A stretch of 47,522 bases of DNA. Source: an uncultured Collinsella sp. Its GTDB lineage: Bacteria > Actinomycetota > Coriobacteriia > Coriobacteriales > Coriobacteriaceae. How positions within the stretch are numbered: the first letter of the stretch is position 1; each line of letters opens with the position of its first letter. This document shows positions 18,106 through 27,105 of this stretch, in pieces. The stretch is from contig UQPP01000012.1 in NCBI GenBank assembly GCA_900543025.1, positions 1 to 47,522 on the forward strand. The letters run 5' to 3'. The notes beneath the pieces are model-generated. The model saw only the letters and a list, made by a program, of their open reading frames with translations. It was not told where the DNA came from and did not search any database. The position numbers and the translations under genes were made by a program.

Positions 18106-20937
18106 CTACTCCCCCAGCAGGGCCTTCTCGGGCGTGATCGGAAGCGAGCGAACCTGATGTCCGGTGGCGTGTGCGACGGCCGAGGCCACGGCGGCGAGCG
18201 GCGTGTTGATGACGACCTCGCCGATCGACTTGGCACCAAACGGGCCCGTCGGCTCGTAGCTCGGCTCAAAGGCCACGCGAATGCTGCCAATATCCAGGCG
18301 CGTGGGCAGCTTGTAGCTCATAAAGTTGCCGGTGCGCAGACGGCCGCGGTCGTCGTGCTCGACAATCTCGTAGAGCGCGTGGCCGATGCCCTGGGCAATG
18401 CCGCCTTCAGCCTGGACGCGCGCGAGCGCCTCGTTGATCACGGTGCCGCAGTCCACAGCCGCCGCGTAATCCACAACAGTCACTTTGCCGGTGGCCTTGT
18501 CGACCTCGACCTCGGCAATGCCGGCCATAAACGGCGGAGGCGAAACTGGCAGGCAGGCAGAAGCATGCGAGGTGAGAGCGTCTCCGCCCGCGATGTTCTT
18601 GACGCACAGGTTGGCAAAGTCGCGCAGCGTGAGGTAGCGGTTCTGCTCGCGCGCGGCACGTTCGTCGGACAGGCGCACGTACTGGCCATCGAAGACCACA
18701 TCGACGGCGTCAACGTCCCACATCCGGGCGGCCTTGGCGCAGATCTTCTCGCGCAGCTCAGTCGCGGCGTTCTTGGCGGCAAGGCCCGTCACGTACGTGC
18801 CCGAGCTCGCGTACGAGCCGGCGTCGAACGGCGACACGTCGGTGTCCACGCCGCGCACCACGATCAGCGAGCTCTCCACGCCCAGCTCCTCGGCGGCAAT
18901 CTGCGCCAGGATCGTGTCGACACCCATGCCGTTATCGGTGGCGCCGGTGCCGATGGTAATGAAGCCGTCCTCTTCCAGGCGCATGTCGATGCCGGCGATG
19001 TCCACGTTGGAGATGCCCGAGCCCTGCATGGTGAGCGCACAGCCCAGAGCACGCACGCGGTCGCCCAGGTCCACGGCCAGCGGCTTGTCGCGCCAACCGA
19101 TCATGTCCATCGCGCGCAGCAGGCAGCGGTCGAGCGCGCAGGCGTTGAGCTTCTCGTTGTAGTACTGCGGCATAATCTCGCCCTCGTGAACCATGTTCTT
19201 AAGACGCAGGTCGGCGGGATCCATGTGCAGCATGTCGGCGAGCTCGTTGACGACACTCTCCACGGCAAACTGGCCCTGGGTGGCACCGTAGCCGCGATAC
19301 GCACCGCCGCGGTTGGTATTGGTGTAGACGGCGTCCCAGCTAAAGCGGCTCGCCTTCACATGGTTGTAGATGGGCAGGCTCTTGTGGCCCGACAGGCCAA
19401 TCGTCGTGGTAGCGTGCTCGCCGTACGCGCCGGCGTTGGACAGCGTATGCAGGTCGATAGCCGTGATGGTGCCGTCGTTCATGGCGCCCAGCTTAACGGT
19501 CATCTGCATCTGATGGCGCGAGTTGCCCGCGGTGATGGTCTCCTCGCGGGTGTAGCAGCAGTAGCTCGGACGGCCGGTCTGCTGGGTGACGAACGCAACG
19601 AAGATCTCGCAGCAGCCCGTCTGCTTGGAGCCAAAGCCGCCACCGATGCGCGGCTTAATGACCTGCACCTGCGACTGCGGGATATCGAGCGACTGCGCGA
19701 CCATGCGGCGCACGTGGAAGGGCACCTGCGTGGAAGTGGTCACCGAGATGCGACCGAACGCGTCGGTCGTCGCGAAGGCGCGGAAGGTTTCCATGGGCGC
19801 GGTCTGCGTGGCCTGGCTGGTGTAGGTGCGCTCAAAGACGATGTCGCTCTGGGCGAAGGCCTCGTCAAGGTCGCCATAATCGCTGGTGCCGCTGCACACC
19901 AGGTTGCGCGGGACGTCGCCGCCCTGCGGGAACATAAAGGTCACGTCGCCCTCGGGGTGGACCACGATGTCGTTATCGAGTGCCTTGGTAAAGTCGAGCA
20001 GCGGCTCGAGCACCTCATAGTCGACCTTGATGAGCTTGAGCGCCTTGTCGGCGGCCTCCTCGGTCTCGGCGGCGACGATCGCCACCTCCTCGTTTTGGTA
20101 GCGCACCAGGTTCTCGAGGATCAAGCGGTCATAGGGACTCGGCTGCGGATAGCTCTGGCCGGCGATGGTAAAGCGGCGCTTGGGCACGTCCTCGTAGGTG
20201 TAGACGCCCACCACGCCGGGCACCTTCAGGGCGCGCGACGTATCGATGGAGCGGATCTTGGCGCGGGCATACGGGCTGCGCTTGAGTTTGACGACGAGCG
20301 CACCGGCGGGCACCAGGTCGCCCGTGTAGACGGGGCGGCCCTCGAGCAGCGCCTTCGAGTCCTTCTTAGGCTGCTTGTGGGTGATCTGCTTGTAGGAGAC
20401 ACCGTCGCAGCTCGTGTCGTTGACCGGCAGCTCGGGCATCTCAAAGCCCACCTGCACGCCGGACACGTTGAGAAAGCGCACGATGGCGCGCAGCTGGCTC
20501 TCATAGCCGCTGCAACGGCACAGGTTGCCGGCGAGCTGGCGCGACAGCTCCTCGCGCGTGGCGACGAGGCTCGGGTCCTCCTTGGCGGCGCGGGCAAGTG
20601 CCAGCACGTTCATGATAAGGCCGGGGGCGCAAAAACCGCACTGCTCGGCGCCTTCGGCAGCCATTGCGCGGGCGAGCGCCTCGGACTCGGCCTTGAGGCC
20701 CTCGAGCGTGGTGATGGTGTGGCCCTCAACACGGGCGGCGGGAACCGAGCAGCTCAGCACCGGGTCGCCGTCGAGCCACACCGTGCACAGGCCGCAGTTG
20801 GTGGTCTCACAGGCGCAGCGCACCGACGCGCAGCCCTGCTCGCGCAACAACGCAAAGAGCATGGTGTCGGGGGCAATCTGAACCTTGACCTTACGACCGT
20901 TGAGCGTAAAGGAAAGATCGATGAGTTTGGCAGCCAT
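18106..20937 (-). CDS. molybdenum hydroxylase, fused [2Fe-2S] and molybdopterin subunits (xanthine dehydrogenase family)
   Basis: A 943-residue protein. The N-terminal plant-type ferredoxin domain has C43, C48, C51 and C63. A second [2Fe-2S] domain has C100, C103, C140 and C142. The xanthine-oxidase-family hammerhead and molybdopterin domains follow, with PRIGGGFGSKQ, GAYRGYGATQG and the catalytic Glu in FGAKSIGEV. The Fe-S/Mo fusion resembles aldehyde oxidoreductase (MOP) of Desulfovibrio in plan. The FAD subunit is separate and directly upstream, with a TAATG overlap (one base). The substrate cannot be read from sequence; purines, nicotinate or aldehydes are possible. Anaerobes also have selenium-dependent members with a labile selenium at the Mo site. 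The nearby sel genes and DUF3343 gene make that worth testing, but nothing in the protein proves it. Confidence 0.88.
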   Translation of the reverse strand: MAAKLIDLSFTLNGRKVKVQIAPDTMLFALLREQGCASVRCACETTNCGLCTVWLDGDPVLSCSVPAARVEGHTITTLEGLKAESEALARAMAAEGAEQCGFCAPGLIMNVLALARAAKEDPSLVATREELSRQLAGNLCRCSGYESQLRAIVRFLNVSGVQVGFEMPELPVNDTSCDGVSYKQITHKQPKKDSKALLEGRPVYTGDLVPAGALVVKLKRSPYARAKIRSIDTSRALKVPGVVGVYTYEDVPKRRFTIAGQSYPQPSPYDRLILENLVRYQNEEVAIVAAETEEAADKALKLIKVDYEVLEPLLDFTKALDNDIVVHPEGDVTFMFPQGGDVPRNLVCSGTSDYGDLDEAFAQSDIVFERTYTSQATQTAPMETFRAFATTDAFGRISVTTSTQVPFHVRRMVAQSLDIPQSQVQVIKPRIGGGFGSKQTGCCEIFVAFVTQQTGRPSYCCYTREETITAGNSRHQMQMTVKLGAMNDGTITAIDLHTLSNAGAYGEHATTTIGLSGHKSLPIYNHVKASRFSWDAVYTNTNRGGAYRGYGATQGQFAVESVVNELADMLHMDPADLRLKNMVHEGEIMPQYYNEKLNACALDRCLLRAMDMIGWRDKPLAVDLGDRVRALGCALTMQGSGISNVDIAGIDMRLEEDGFITIGTGATDNGMGVDTILAQIAAEELGVESSLIVVRGVDTDVSPFDAGSYASSGTYVTGLAAKNAATELREKICAKAARMWDVDAVDVVFDGQYVRLSDERAAREQNRYLTLRDFANLCVKNIAGGDALTSHASACLPVSPPPFMAGIAEVEVDKATGKVTVVDYAAAVDCGTVINEALARVQAEGGIAQGIGHALYEIVEHDDRGRLRTGNFMSYKLPTRLDIGSIRVAFEPSYEPTGPFGAKSIGEVVINTPLAAVASAVAHATGHQVRSLPITPEKALLGE

Positions 20938-21851
20938 TAGCGCACCTCGCTAGAATCGACGCCGGGCACGCGGCGGCAGGAATACTCGTCCGTGGCAAAC
21001 TTAGGAATCTGCACGCCCTCGAGCTCGTGCGCAAGCGCGGCCGAAAGCTCGATGCCGGCGGCGCGACGCACAGCCTGGACGGCAAGCGGGGCCGAGATGC
21101 GGCGGCGGTAGTCGGCCGAGCCCCACAGGTTGGTGCCGTAGCTCAGCACGCGCACAGATGCGGCCAGGGCGCGAAGCTCGTCCTCGGAAGGCTGCTCGGC
21201 GGCAAGGCCGCACGCCTCGCCCTGCAGCAGGGTCGCGCGCAGCGGGCGGGCACCCACGGTGACATGCCAGGAGCCGTCCCACCAGGCGGCGGTAACGTTC
21301 AGCGAGGGAAAGTCGGTCGCGGCCTTGCGCACGGCCTCGTAGCTCGCACGGTAATCGTGCTTGACGACCACGACATGCTCAATAACGTCGCGCACGTAGC
21401 CCATGTCAACGAACTCCGCGAGCGGCACGCGGCCGGCGCCCGTCAGCTCAACGTAAGAATCGAGCGCGAGGAAGGCGGAGAGAACGTCCGAGAAGCCAAA
21501 GCGGCCGTAGATGCTGCCGCCCACCGTGGCGGTATTGCGCAGCTGCACGCCCACGATGTCGTGGACGGCGAACTCAAAGACATGGTTGACAAGCGCGTTG
21601 AGCCCGGCATGACGCTCGAGCTGGCGCAGGGTGCACATGGCACCGATGCGAAACTCGGTCTCGGTCTCCTCGATCTGATCGAGTCCGCAGGCCGAAAGGT
21701 CAATCGCCGTCGCCACGCGACGCGAACCCAGGCGCATCCAGATGCCGCCGCCCACAATCTTGTTGTTGCGGTTCTTCTGTAAGAGCTCATAGGCTTCGGC
21801 CGCGTTTCCAACACGGACGTAGGTACCGAACTTGAGCACGTTCTCCCCCAT
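20937..21851 (-). CDS. FAD-binding subunit of the molybdenum hydroxylase
   Basis: A 304-residue protein of the CO-dehydrogenase/xanthine-dehydrogenase FAD-subunit family. The FAD signatures are IVGGGIWMRLG near residue 32 and NTATVGGSIYGRFGFSD near residue 107. The C-terminal CO-dehydrogenase flavoprotein domain includes YRRRISAPLAVQAV. It passes electrons from the [2Fe-2S] clusters of the downstream subunit to an external acceptor. The ATG at 21849-21851 is taken as start, although the GGGGGAG at codons 2-4 could also serve a GTG at 21839. It overlaps the Mo subunit by one base, so the two are translationally coupled. Confidence 0.88.
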   Translation of the reverse strand: MGENVLKFGTYVRVGNAAEAYELLQKNRNNKIVGGGIWMRLGSRRVATAIDLSACGLDQIEETETEFRIGAMCTLRQLERHAGLNALVNHVFEFAVHDIVGVQLRNTATVGGSIYGRFGFSDVLSAFLALDSYVELTGAGRVPLAEFVDMGYVRDVIEHVVVVKHDYRASYEAVRKAATDFPSLNVTAAWWDGSWHVTVGARPLRATLLQGEACGLAAEQPSEDELRALAASVRVLSYGTNLWGSADYRRRISAPLAVQAVRRAAGIELSAALAHELEGVQIPKFATDEYSCRRVPGVDSSEVR

Positions 21852-21930
21852 CTCTTCACTTGTCCAGTACGTTTAAGTGTACCAAACGAGGGGCCGCACA
21901 CCGTTTTAGGACAAAATCCACCCACCCATA

Positions 21931-22005
21931 CATAACTTGCGGTGATATACGGACTGATTAGCCGTTCTGGGACGCTAAACAGTCCGTATATCACCGCAAG
22001 TTATG
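21931..22005. repeat. long hairpin repeat, copy D
   Basis: Perfect 26-bp arms (21931-21956 and 21980-22005, CATAACTTGCGGTGATATAC...) and a further inner TTAGC/GCTAA pairing give a stem of about 31 bp. It diverges from the other copies at many positions but stays fully self-complementary. Confidence 0.88.
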
Positions 22006-22027
22006 AGGAGTCCTCCGGGATAGAAAA

Positions 22028-22054
22028 GGCTCCCAGCCGGAATGGCTGGGAGCC
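22028..22054 (-). terminator. rho-independent terminator of gdhA
   Basis: A perfect 11-bp stem GGCTCCCAGCC / GGCTGGGAGCC has a 5-base loop; TTTTCT follows on the minus strand, 28 bases after the gdhA stop. Confidence 0.9.
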
Positions 22055-22081
22055 TCATCACATGCTATTTCGAGCGAAGAT

Positions 22082-23437
22082 TTAGCAGACGCCCTGGGCG
22101 AGCATAGCGTCGGCGACCTTCAGGAAGCCGGCGATGTTTGCGCCCATGACAAAGTTGCCCTCCTGGCCGTACTCCTTGGCGGTGTCGTCCACGTTGTGGA
22201 ACATGCCGCGCATGAGCTGCTCGAGCTTGCCGTCGACCTCCTCGAAGGTCCAGGACAGGTGCTCGGCGTTCTGGCTCATCTCCAAGCCGGACACGAGCAC
22301 GCCACCGGCGTTGGCAGCCTTACCAGGCATAAAGGCGACGCCGTTCTCCTGGAAGTAGGTCGTGGCCTCGATGGTCGTGGGCATGTTCGCGCCCTCGCCG
22401 ACCACCTTGCAGCCGTTGGCGACGAGCGCCTGGGCGTCCTCGAGCAGCAGCGTGTTCTCGCGAGCGCAGGGCAGCGCGATGTCGCAGGGCAGCTGCCACA
22501 CGCCGCGGCCGTCGCCCTCGTGCCACACGGCGTTGGGCTTCTCGTCAACGTACATAGCGAGCGTAACGCCCTTGTCGTGGCCAGAGCGCTTCTTATTGTA
22601 GATGTGCTCGAGCACGGTGTAGTCGATGCCGTCGGGATCCTCGACCCAGCCGTGGGTATCGGAGCAGGCGAGCACCTTGCCGCCGAGCTGAGTGACCTTC
22701 TGGACCGCGTAGATAGCGACGTTGCCGGAGCCGTGAACGACGACGTTCTTGCCCTCGAAGGAGTCGCCGCGGCTCTTAAGGTACTCGTCCACAAAGTAGG
22801 CCAGACCGTAACCGGTGGCCTCGGTACGGGCGAGCGAGCCGCCAAAGGAGAGGCCCTTGCCGGTGAGAACGCCGGTCCACTCGTTGGTCAGGCGCTTGTA
22901 CTGACCAAACAGGTAGGCAACCTCGCGGCCGCCAACGCCCAGGTCGCCGGCGGGAACGTCGGTGTTGGGGCCAATGTGGCGATAGAGCTCGGTCATGAAG
23001 GACTGGCAGAAGTGCATGATCTCGTTGTTGGACTTGCCCTTGGGGTCAAAGTCGGAGCCGCCCTTGCCGCCGCCCATGGGAAGGGTGGTCAGGCTGTTCT
23101 TGAGGATCTGCTCCAGGCCCAGGAACTTGAGCATACCCAGGGTGACCGTCGGGTTAAAGCGCAGGCCGCCCTTGTAGGGTCCAATGGCAGAGTTGAACTC
23201 GACGCGGTAACCGCGGTTGACCTGAACCTTGCCCTGGTCGTCGACCCAGGGAACACGGAACATGACGATGCGCTCGGGCTCGACGAGGCGCTCAAGCAGG
23301 GCGGCCTCCTCGTACTCGGGATGGGCATCGAGCGCCGGCTGGATGGTGCCGAGAATCTCGGTCGCGGCCTGGATGAACTCAGGCTGCTCGGGATAGCGGG
23401 CCTTGAGCTCTTCGAGAACTTTCTGCGTGTAGCTCAT
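22082..23437 (-). CDS. gdhA: NADP-type glutamate dehydrogenase
   Basis: A 451-residue hexameric-type enzyme converting 2-oxoglutarate and ammonia to glutamate. The active-site stretch PMGGGKGGSDFDPKGKS carries the catalytic lysine. The substrate motif GPYKGGLRF and the nucleotide fold VVVHGSGNVAIYA are present; the C-terminal GANIAGFLKVADAM is also typical. The length matches NADP-specific enzymes of about 450 residues. The ATG at 23435-23437 has GGAGGAAGC directly upstream; the longer frame to 23485 has no ribosome binding site. It stands alone, ends in a strong terminator, and sits between the selenium/molybdenum region and the molybdenum hydroxylase. Coenzyme use is inferred from family resemblance. 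Confidence 0.96.
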   Translation of the reverse strand: MSYTQKVLEELKARYPEQPEFIQAATEILGTIQPALDAHPEYEEAALLERLVEPERIVMFRVPWVDDQGKVQVNRGYRVEFNSAIGPYKGGLRFNPTVTLGMLKFLGLEQILKNSLTTLPMGGGKGGSDFDPKGKSNNEIMHFCQSFMTELYRHIGPNTDVPAGDLGVGGREVAYLFGQYKRLTNEWTGVLTGKGLSFGGSLARTEATGYGLAYFVDEYLKSRGDSFEGKNVVVHGSGNVAIYAVQKVTQLGGKVLACSDTHGWVEDPDGIDYTVLEHIYNKKRSGHDKGVTLAMYVDEKPNAVWHEGDGRGVWQLPCDIALPCARENTLLLEDAQALVANGCKVVGEGANMPTTIEATTYFQENGVAFMPGKAANAGGVLVSGLEMSQNAEHLSWTFEEVDGKLEQLMRGMFHNVDDTAKEYGQEGNFVMGANIAGFLKVADAMLAQGVC

Positions 23438-23652
23438 GCTTCCTCCAATTGATGGAAAAGAAAAGTGTCGTTCGAGGCGCCCCATGCGCCGCGAGCTTTA
23501 TCGAGTATGGATAATATCGCACTGTTGCAGCAAAGTTACGCATAAGCCGACGAGCAGATGTTTCGTTTTGATTACGATGCAGGTAGAGGCGTTTTTGAGC
23601 ACCCAACGCGCAAATCGCGTGTTTCGAAGCTGTTTCGTCCACATGTTCCAAA

Positions 23653-23685
23653 CCACCACATTGGGGACAGGCACCTTTGTGGTGG
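23653..23685. repeat. short hairpin around TTGGGGACAGGCACC
   Basis: CCACCACA (23653-23660) and TGTGGTGG (23678-23685) enclose TTGGGGACAGGCACCTT. A related string TGGGGACAGGGAC lies on the minus strand at about 153-165. The hairpin begins nine bases after the DUF3343 stop and may double as a weak terminator. Confidence 0.5.
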
Positions 23686-23693
23686 TGTGGTGG

Positions 23694-24089
23694 CTAGAGG
23701 ACGAGCTGATGGTAGTCGGCAGGGGCTATGCGGCCCTCGGTGGCGGCGCGGAAGGCGGCGAGCGCATCGCCCGAGAATGGCATGGCCCAGCACAGCCCGC
23801 AGCCTGCGGTAATGGAGCCGGGCAGTGGCATGATGCGCCCGGGCACACCGGCGGCAAGACACAGCTGTTCGCATTCCATCACATCGAAGGTGCTATCGAA
23901 CGAAACGATAATCTTGCGCTCGTGGTCGAGGGCATCACCGGATGGGCCTTCGCGGTGTGCCTCACGATACGCCGCGGCAGCCGCTTCCTCTTCCGCAGTA
24001 TGTCCACAGCCACCGCAGCCGCAGGTACAGGGCTCGGAACCATCGCAAGTGCAAGGCTCTCCCGTGTCGGGACAAATATCGTGAGACAT
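23694..24089 (-). CDS. DUF3343 protein (putative Se/S carrier-like) with Cys-rich N-terminus
   Basis: A 131-residue protein. Residues 1-30 hold seven cysteines (positions 6, 13, 15, 21, 23, 25 and 28) in CxC-type clusters. The C-terminal half matches the DUF3343 pattern: VSFDSTFDVMECEQLC, then PGRIMPLPGSITAGCGLCWA, with a conserved Cys pair. That family is described as putative selenium/sulfur carriers and often neighbours selenium genes. GGAG lies upstream of the ATG at 24087-24089. It stands next to mobA and close to selC, selB and selA, so a role in delivering selenium or in molybdenum-enzyme maturation is a fair inference. The Cys-rich extension may bind metal. Confidence 0.75.
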   Translation of the reverse strand: MSHDICPDTGEPCTCDGSEPCTCGCGGCGHTAEEEAAAAAYREAHREGPSGDALDHERKIIVSFDSTFDVMECEQLCLAAGVPGRIMPLPGSITAGCGLCWAMPFSGDALAAFRAATEGRIAPADYHQLVL

Positions 24090-24104
24090 GGCAACTCCAA
24101 TCGT

Positions 24105-24737
24105 CTAGGCGAGTAACTCGGCCGCCGCAAACTCCTCGGGCGTATTGACGTTTTCGAAGCAGAGCGTCGAGCCCGCGGCCTTAACAATCTGCGGCTCATC
24201 CATATAACCGGCCTGAACGCGATTGATCAGGCAGCGAATGCGCTGTCGGTCGCAGGCAAGCAGCTCTTGGGCAACCGGCGCACAAGCGTCACGGCGCCAG
24301 ACGGCGCAAAGCGGCTCAATCCCTTGCTCCTCGCGTGGCACGCACACGTCGATCGCCTCGGCCTCAAAACGATCGGCAAGCGCGCCGATGAGTTCCGGCG
24401 AGACAAACGGCATATCGCAGGCGACGATCGCCACGAGCGGCAATCGGGCCGCAGCCAACGAGCTCGCGATGCCGCGCATGGCACCCGCCGACCCCTCAAG
24501 GTCCGGCACTATTCGCGGCACCAGGCCGCCAAACGCGTGCTCCTCAAGATAGGCAAGCTCGCTGGGACGCGAAGTCGTCACGACCAACTCGCCGGCAACT
24601 GGCGCCAGCCGACCCAGCACGCGCTCGATGAGCGGCTCGCCGCAAAACGCCATGCGCGCCTTATCGCAGCCCATGCGCGAGGACAGTCCGCCCGCCTGGA
24701 CGACACAAGAAAGATCGGCCCGTCTTACGGTAGTCAT
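24105..24737 (-). CDS. mobA: molybdenum cofactor guanylyltransferase
   Basis: A 210-residue nucleotidyltransferase. The signature LSCVVQAGGLSSRMGCDKA (about residues 9-27) is the GTP-binding loop of MobA. ACDMPFVSPELI is the metal-binding Asp block, and CVPREEQGIEPLCAVW and FENVNTPEE follow. MobA attaches GMP to molybdopterin to give the bis-MGD cofactor used by formate dehydrogenase. The ATG at 24735-24737 gives the usual compact N-terminus; a longer frame running to 25196 would cross selC, so it is rejected. A GGGGGTGG stretch 9-16 bases upstream may serve as ribosome binding site. It lies 15 bases before the DUF3343 gene on the same strand. A separate CTP-type enzyme (MocA) for the molybdenum hydroxylase is not excluded. 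Confidence 0.88.
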   Translation of the reverse strand: MTTVRRADLSCVVQAGGLSSRMGCDKARMAFCGEPLIERVLGRLAPVAGELVVTTSRPSELAYLEEHAFGGLVPRIVPDLEGSAGAMRGIASSLAAARLPLVAIVACDMPFVSPELIGALADRFEAEAIDVCVPREEQGIEPLCAVWRRDACAPVAQELLACDRQRIRCLINRVQAGYMDEPQIVKAAGSTLCFENVNTPEEFAAAELLA

Positions 24738-24891
24738 ACGGCAAACCACCCCCATCGGCATGCTCAAAACCCGGTGCACGAAGCTAAATACCGCCGTCGA
24801 AATAGCGGCGCTACGAAAAGCTCGTGCAAAAACAAAACAGCGCCTTTGCGGCACGCAGCAAGACCGCGAGCACAAAAGCGCTGGTAGCGTA

Positions 24892-24988
24892 TGGCGGGAA
24901 CGTATGTGAATCGAACACATCCAAGACGTTTTGCACGCCTCGCAACGGTTTTGAGGACCGCGGAGCCCACCGGAGCCCATCCGTTCCC
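24892..24988 (-). tRNA. selC: tRNA-Sec (anticodon UCA)
   Basis: A 97-base tRNA including an encoded CCA. The acceptor stem is long (GGGAACGG against ACGTTCCC, 7 pairs plus one G-A opposition). A six-pair D stem GGGCTC / GGGCTC with a four-base loop uses G-U pairs. The anticodon loop CCTCAAA gives TCA. An extended variable arm and a T loop TTCGATT follow. These are the hallmarks of bacterial selC. It stands 150 bases downstream of selB and serves the UGA codon of fdhF in the same region. Confidence 0.95.
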
Positions 24989-25046
24989 AAGTGCGGCGGT
25001 ATTTTACCAAACCGAGCGGGCCCCATCCCAAAAAGACGAGCAAGAA

Positions 25047-25111
25047 GTTGCGGTGGAATAGTTCCTGTATTTGCTGCCAAAGCCCCCAACTAGGAACTAT
25101 TTCACCGCAAC
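25047..25111. repeat. long hairpin repeat, copy E
   Basis: The 20-base arms GTTGCGGTGGAATAGTTCCT (25047-25066) and its inverse (25092-25111) differ by one G-T wobble. It lies between selB and selC, 26 bases after the selB stop. Confidence 0.82.
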
Positions 25112-25137
25112 AGAGGAGACGGGGGCAGGTGACCGGC

Positions 25138-27105
25138 CTAGCGCAGGGAGCGCAGGCCGCCGGCATCCTTGTCAAGGACTGTGAAGCGTACGGCATCTAG
25201 ATGCTCAAGGATGCTGATGGCGCGCTTGCGCGACACGCCCAGGGCCTCGCGCAGCACGCTCGTGGTGGCTGCGCCGCCGGCTGCCTCAATGGCGGCTGCG
25301 ACGAGCTCACGCGCATGCGACTCCGCGGTGGCGGACAAGGCAACGTCGCGTTCGACCTTAACAATCGAGCGGTTAAGCGAAAGCTCGCGCAGGGCGCGCG
25401 TCATGGTGTCGCGATCGAGCTGCAGTTGCTCGCCCACCTCGGGCAACGTCGGTGCATCGAGGCCAGTTTCGTCCAGCAAGGAAACGATCCGCTCGCAAGC
25501 CTCTCGCACCACGCGTGCCGCCGCGGCGGCCGAATGCGGATCGAATACCTCGGCGCCCTCGGCGGCACACACGCCACGCGAGCAGCCCTCGGCAATCAGA
25601 GCCGCGGCAACGTCTTCGTCAGCGGTAGGCCACGCAGCATGGGCAACGGCGCCAGGCGTAAAGCCCGTCTCCTTGGGAGACGCCGCATGCATGGCTGACA
25701 GGGTCGCCGCCAGTGCATCCATCGCGGCGTCGAGCACCACGGCGTCCGCCAGGAGGTCCGCATCACCCACGACAAGCTTGCGAACGGAGCCCTGCGCCAC
25801 CAGCCCGCGCAGTGCGGCATCGGCCTCGCCGACACCAAGATCCAAAGCCTCGGCAACATCAACCGCCGTAACCGGCAGCGTCTGCAACGCTAGCCAAGCG
25901 CCCACACCGCCCGCGATATCGCCGGACTCGAGCGCCGCGTACAGCATGCACTCCCCCTCAGTAAGCTCGCGCGAGCGACGGCAGCGCGACAACAGCACGC
26001 GCCCGCCGCCAACAAGCATCACGGGCGAATAGGACAGCACCACGGCATGGTCCCCGGCACGTAGCGGCAGCGAGTTTTCCAAGCGCACCTGAACGATACG
26101 AGTCTCGCCCACCGCCATGGGGGCCTCGCCCTCCATGAGCATGATGCGGCCGACGACCTCGGCCGTACCGGCCATCACGTGCACGCGCGCACCCGACTCG
26201 AGCACACGCGGCTTGGCGCCCTCGCGGCCCAGGTAGGTGAACGTCATCAAAAAGCGCAACGTCTGACCAAAGCGGTCCGCCACGCCCAGCATCTCGCCAC
26301 GGTCAAGCGCCGCGATACCGTCACCAACCAGGTTGAGCGCCACGCGTTGCCCAGGCAGCGCGCGCGGCGTATCGCCATGAACCTGAATCCCGCGTACGCG
26401 GCAGGCCGTTCGCGACGGCAGTGCGACGAGCTCATCGCCCACCGCAACCGGCGCATCGTGCAGCGTTCCCGTCACCACGGTGCCGGCGCCCTTGATCGTA
26501 AAGCAGCGGTCGATGGGCAGACGCGGTGCGCCATCGGCGAGCTCGGCACGGGCACGGCAGGCATCCCAGCAAGCGGCAACCTGCTCGTCGAGCGCAGCCA
26601 GCAGGTCATCGATTCCCGCGCCGGTCTTGGACGACACAGGCACGATCGGCGCGTCCGCAAACACGGTACCCGACAAAAAGTCATCGACATCGAGCTCGGC
26701 AAGCTCGGTCATCTCGGCGTCGGCCAGGTCGCACATCGTCAGCGCGACCACCATGTGTGTGACGCCCAGCAGCTCCAGCACATGCACGTGCTCGCGGGTC
26801 TGCGGCATCACGCCTTCGACGGCCGATATCACCAGCACAGCAACGTCGATGCCCGTGGCACCCTGCACCATGGCGCGCAGATAATGCGCGTGGCCCGGCA
26901 CGTCGACCAGGCCAACGATCTTGCCACTCGGCAGCGCCAGCTCGCCAAAGCCAAGCTCAACGGTCATGCCGCGACGGCGCTCAACCTCCAGACGGTCGGG
27001 GTTTTTGCCCGTCAGTGCCTCGATGAGCGCCGACTTACCGTGGTCGACATGGCCCGCCGTGCCAACGATAACGGGACACTCCACCAGCACTTGAACCTCA
27101 CTCAT
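25138..27105 (-). CDS. selB: selenocysteine-specific elongation factor
   Basis: A 655-residue GTPase that carries Sec-tRNA to UGA codons followed by a SECIS hairpin. G1 is GHVDHGKS (18-25), G2 lies in RRGMTVELGF and G3 is DVPGH (68-72). The G4 position reads TMCD (123-126) instead of the usual NKxD/TKxD, which is odd. EF-Tu-like beta-barrel domains follow, then about 280 C-terminal residues with winged-helix repeats that would bind SECIS RNA (RKRAISILEHLDA near the end). It overlaps selA by four bases (ATGA). It is downstream of selA and upstream of selC. The family assignment is firm; only the G4 variation is unusual. Confidence 0.95.
   Translation of the reverse strand: MSEVQVLVECPVIVGTAGHVDHGKSALIEALTGKNPDRLEVERRRGMTVELGFGELALPSGKIVGLVDVPGHAHYLRAMVQGATGIDVAVLVISAVEGVMPQTREHVHVLELLGVTHMVVALTMCDLADAEMTELAELDVDDFLSGTVFADAPIVPVSSKTGAGIDDLLAALDEQVAACWDACRARAELADGAPRLPIDRCFTIKGAGTVVTGTLHDAPVAVGDELVALPSRTACRVRGIQVHGDTPRALPGQRVALNLVGDGIAALDRGEMLGVADRFGQTLRFLMTFTYLGREGAKPRVLESGARVHVMAGTAEVVGRIMLMEGEAPMAVGETRIVQVRLENSLPLRAGDHAVVLSYSPVMLVGGGRVLLSRCRRSRELTEGECMLYAALESGDIAGGVGAWLALQTLPVTAVDVAEALDLGVGEADAALRGLVAQGSVRKLVVGDADLLADAVVLDAAMDALAATLSAMHAASPKETGFTPGAVAHAAWPTADEDVAAALIAEGCSRGVCAAEGAEVFDPHSAAAAARVVREACERIVSLLDETGLDAPTLPEVGEQLQLDRDTMTRALRELSLNRSIVKVERDVALSATAESHARELVAAAIEAAGGAATTSVLREALGVSRKRAISILEHLDAVRFTVLDKDAGGLRSLR

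Noticed and set aside
17794..20940. Very long open frame antisense to the molybdenum hydroxylase
   Set aside because: It mirrors the codon structure of the real gene in high-G+C DNA, has no recognisable domain and crosses the repeat array. Similar antisense frames over thrS, valS, hyf and fdhF were rejected for the same reason.
24105..25196. Long form of MobA starting at 25196
   Set aside because: The extension would run across tRNA-Sec and a hairpin repeat and adds no conserved sequence before the GTP-binding loop.
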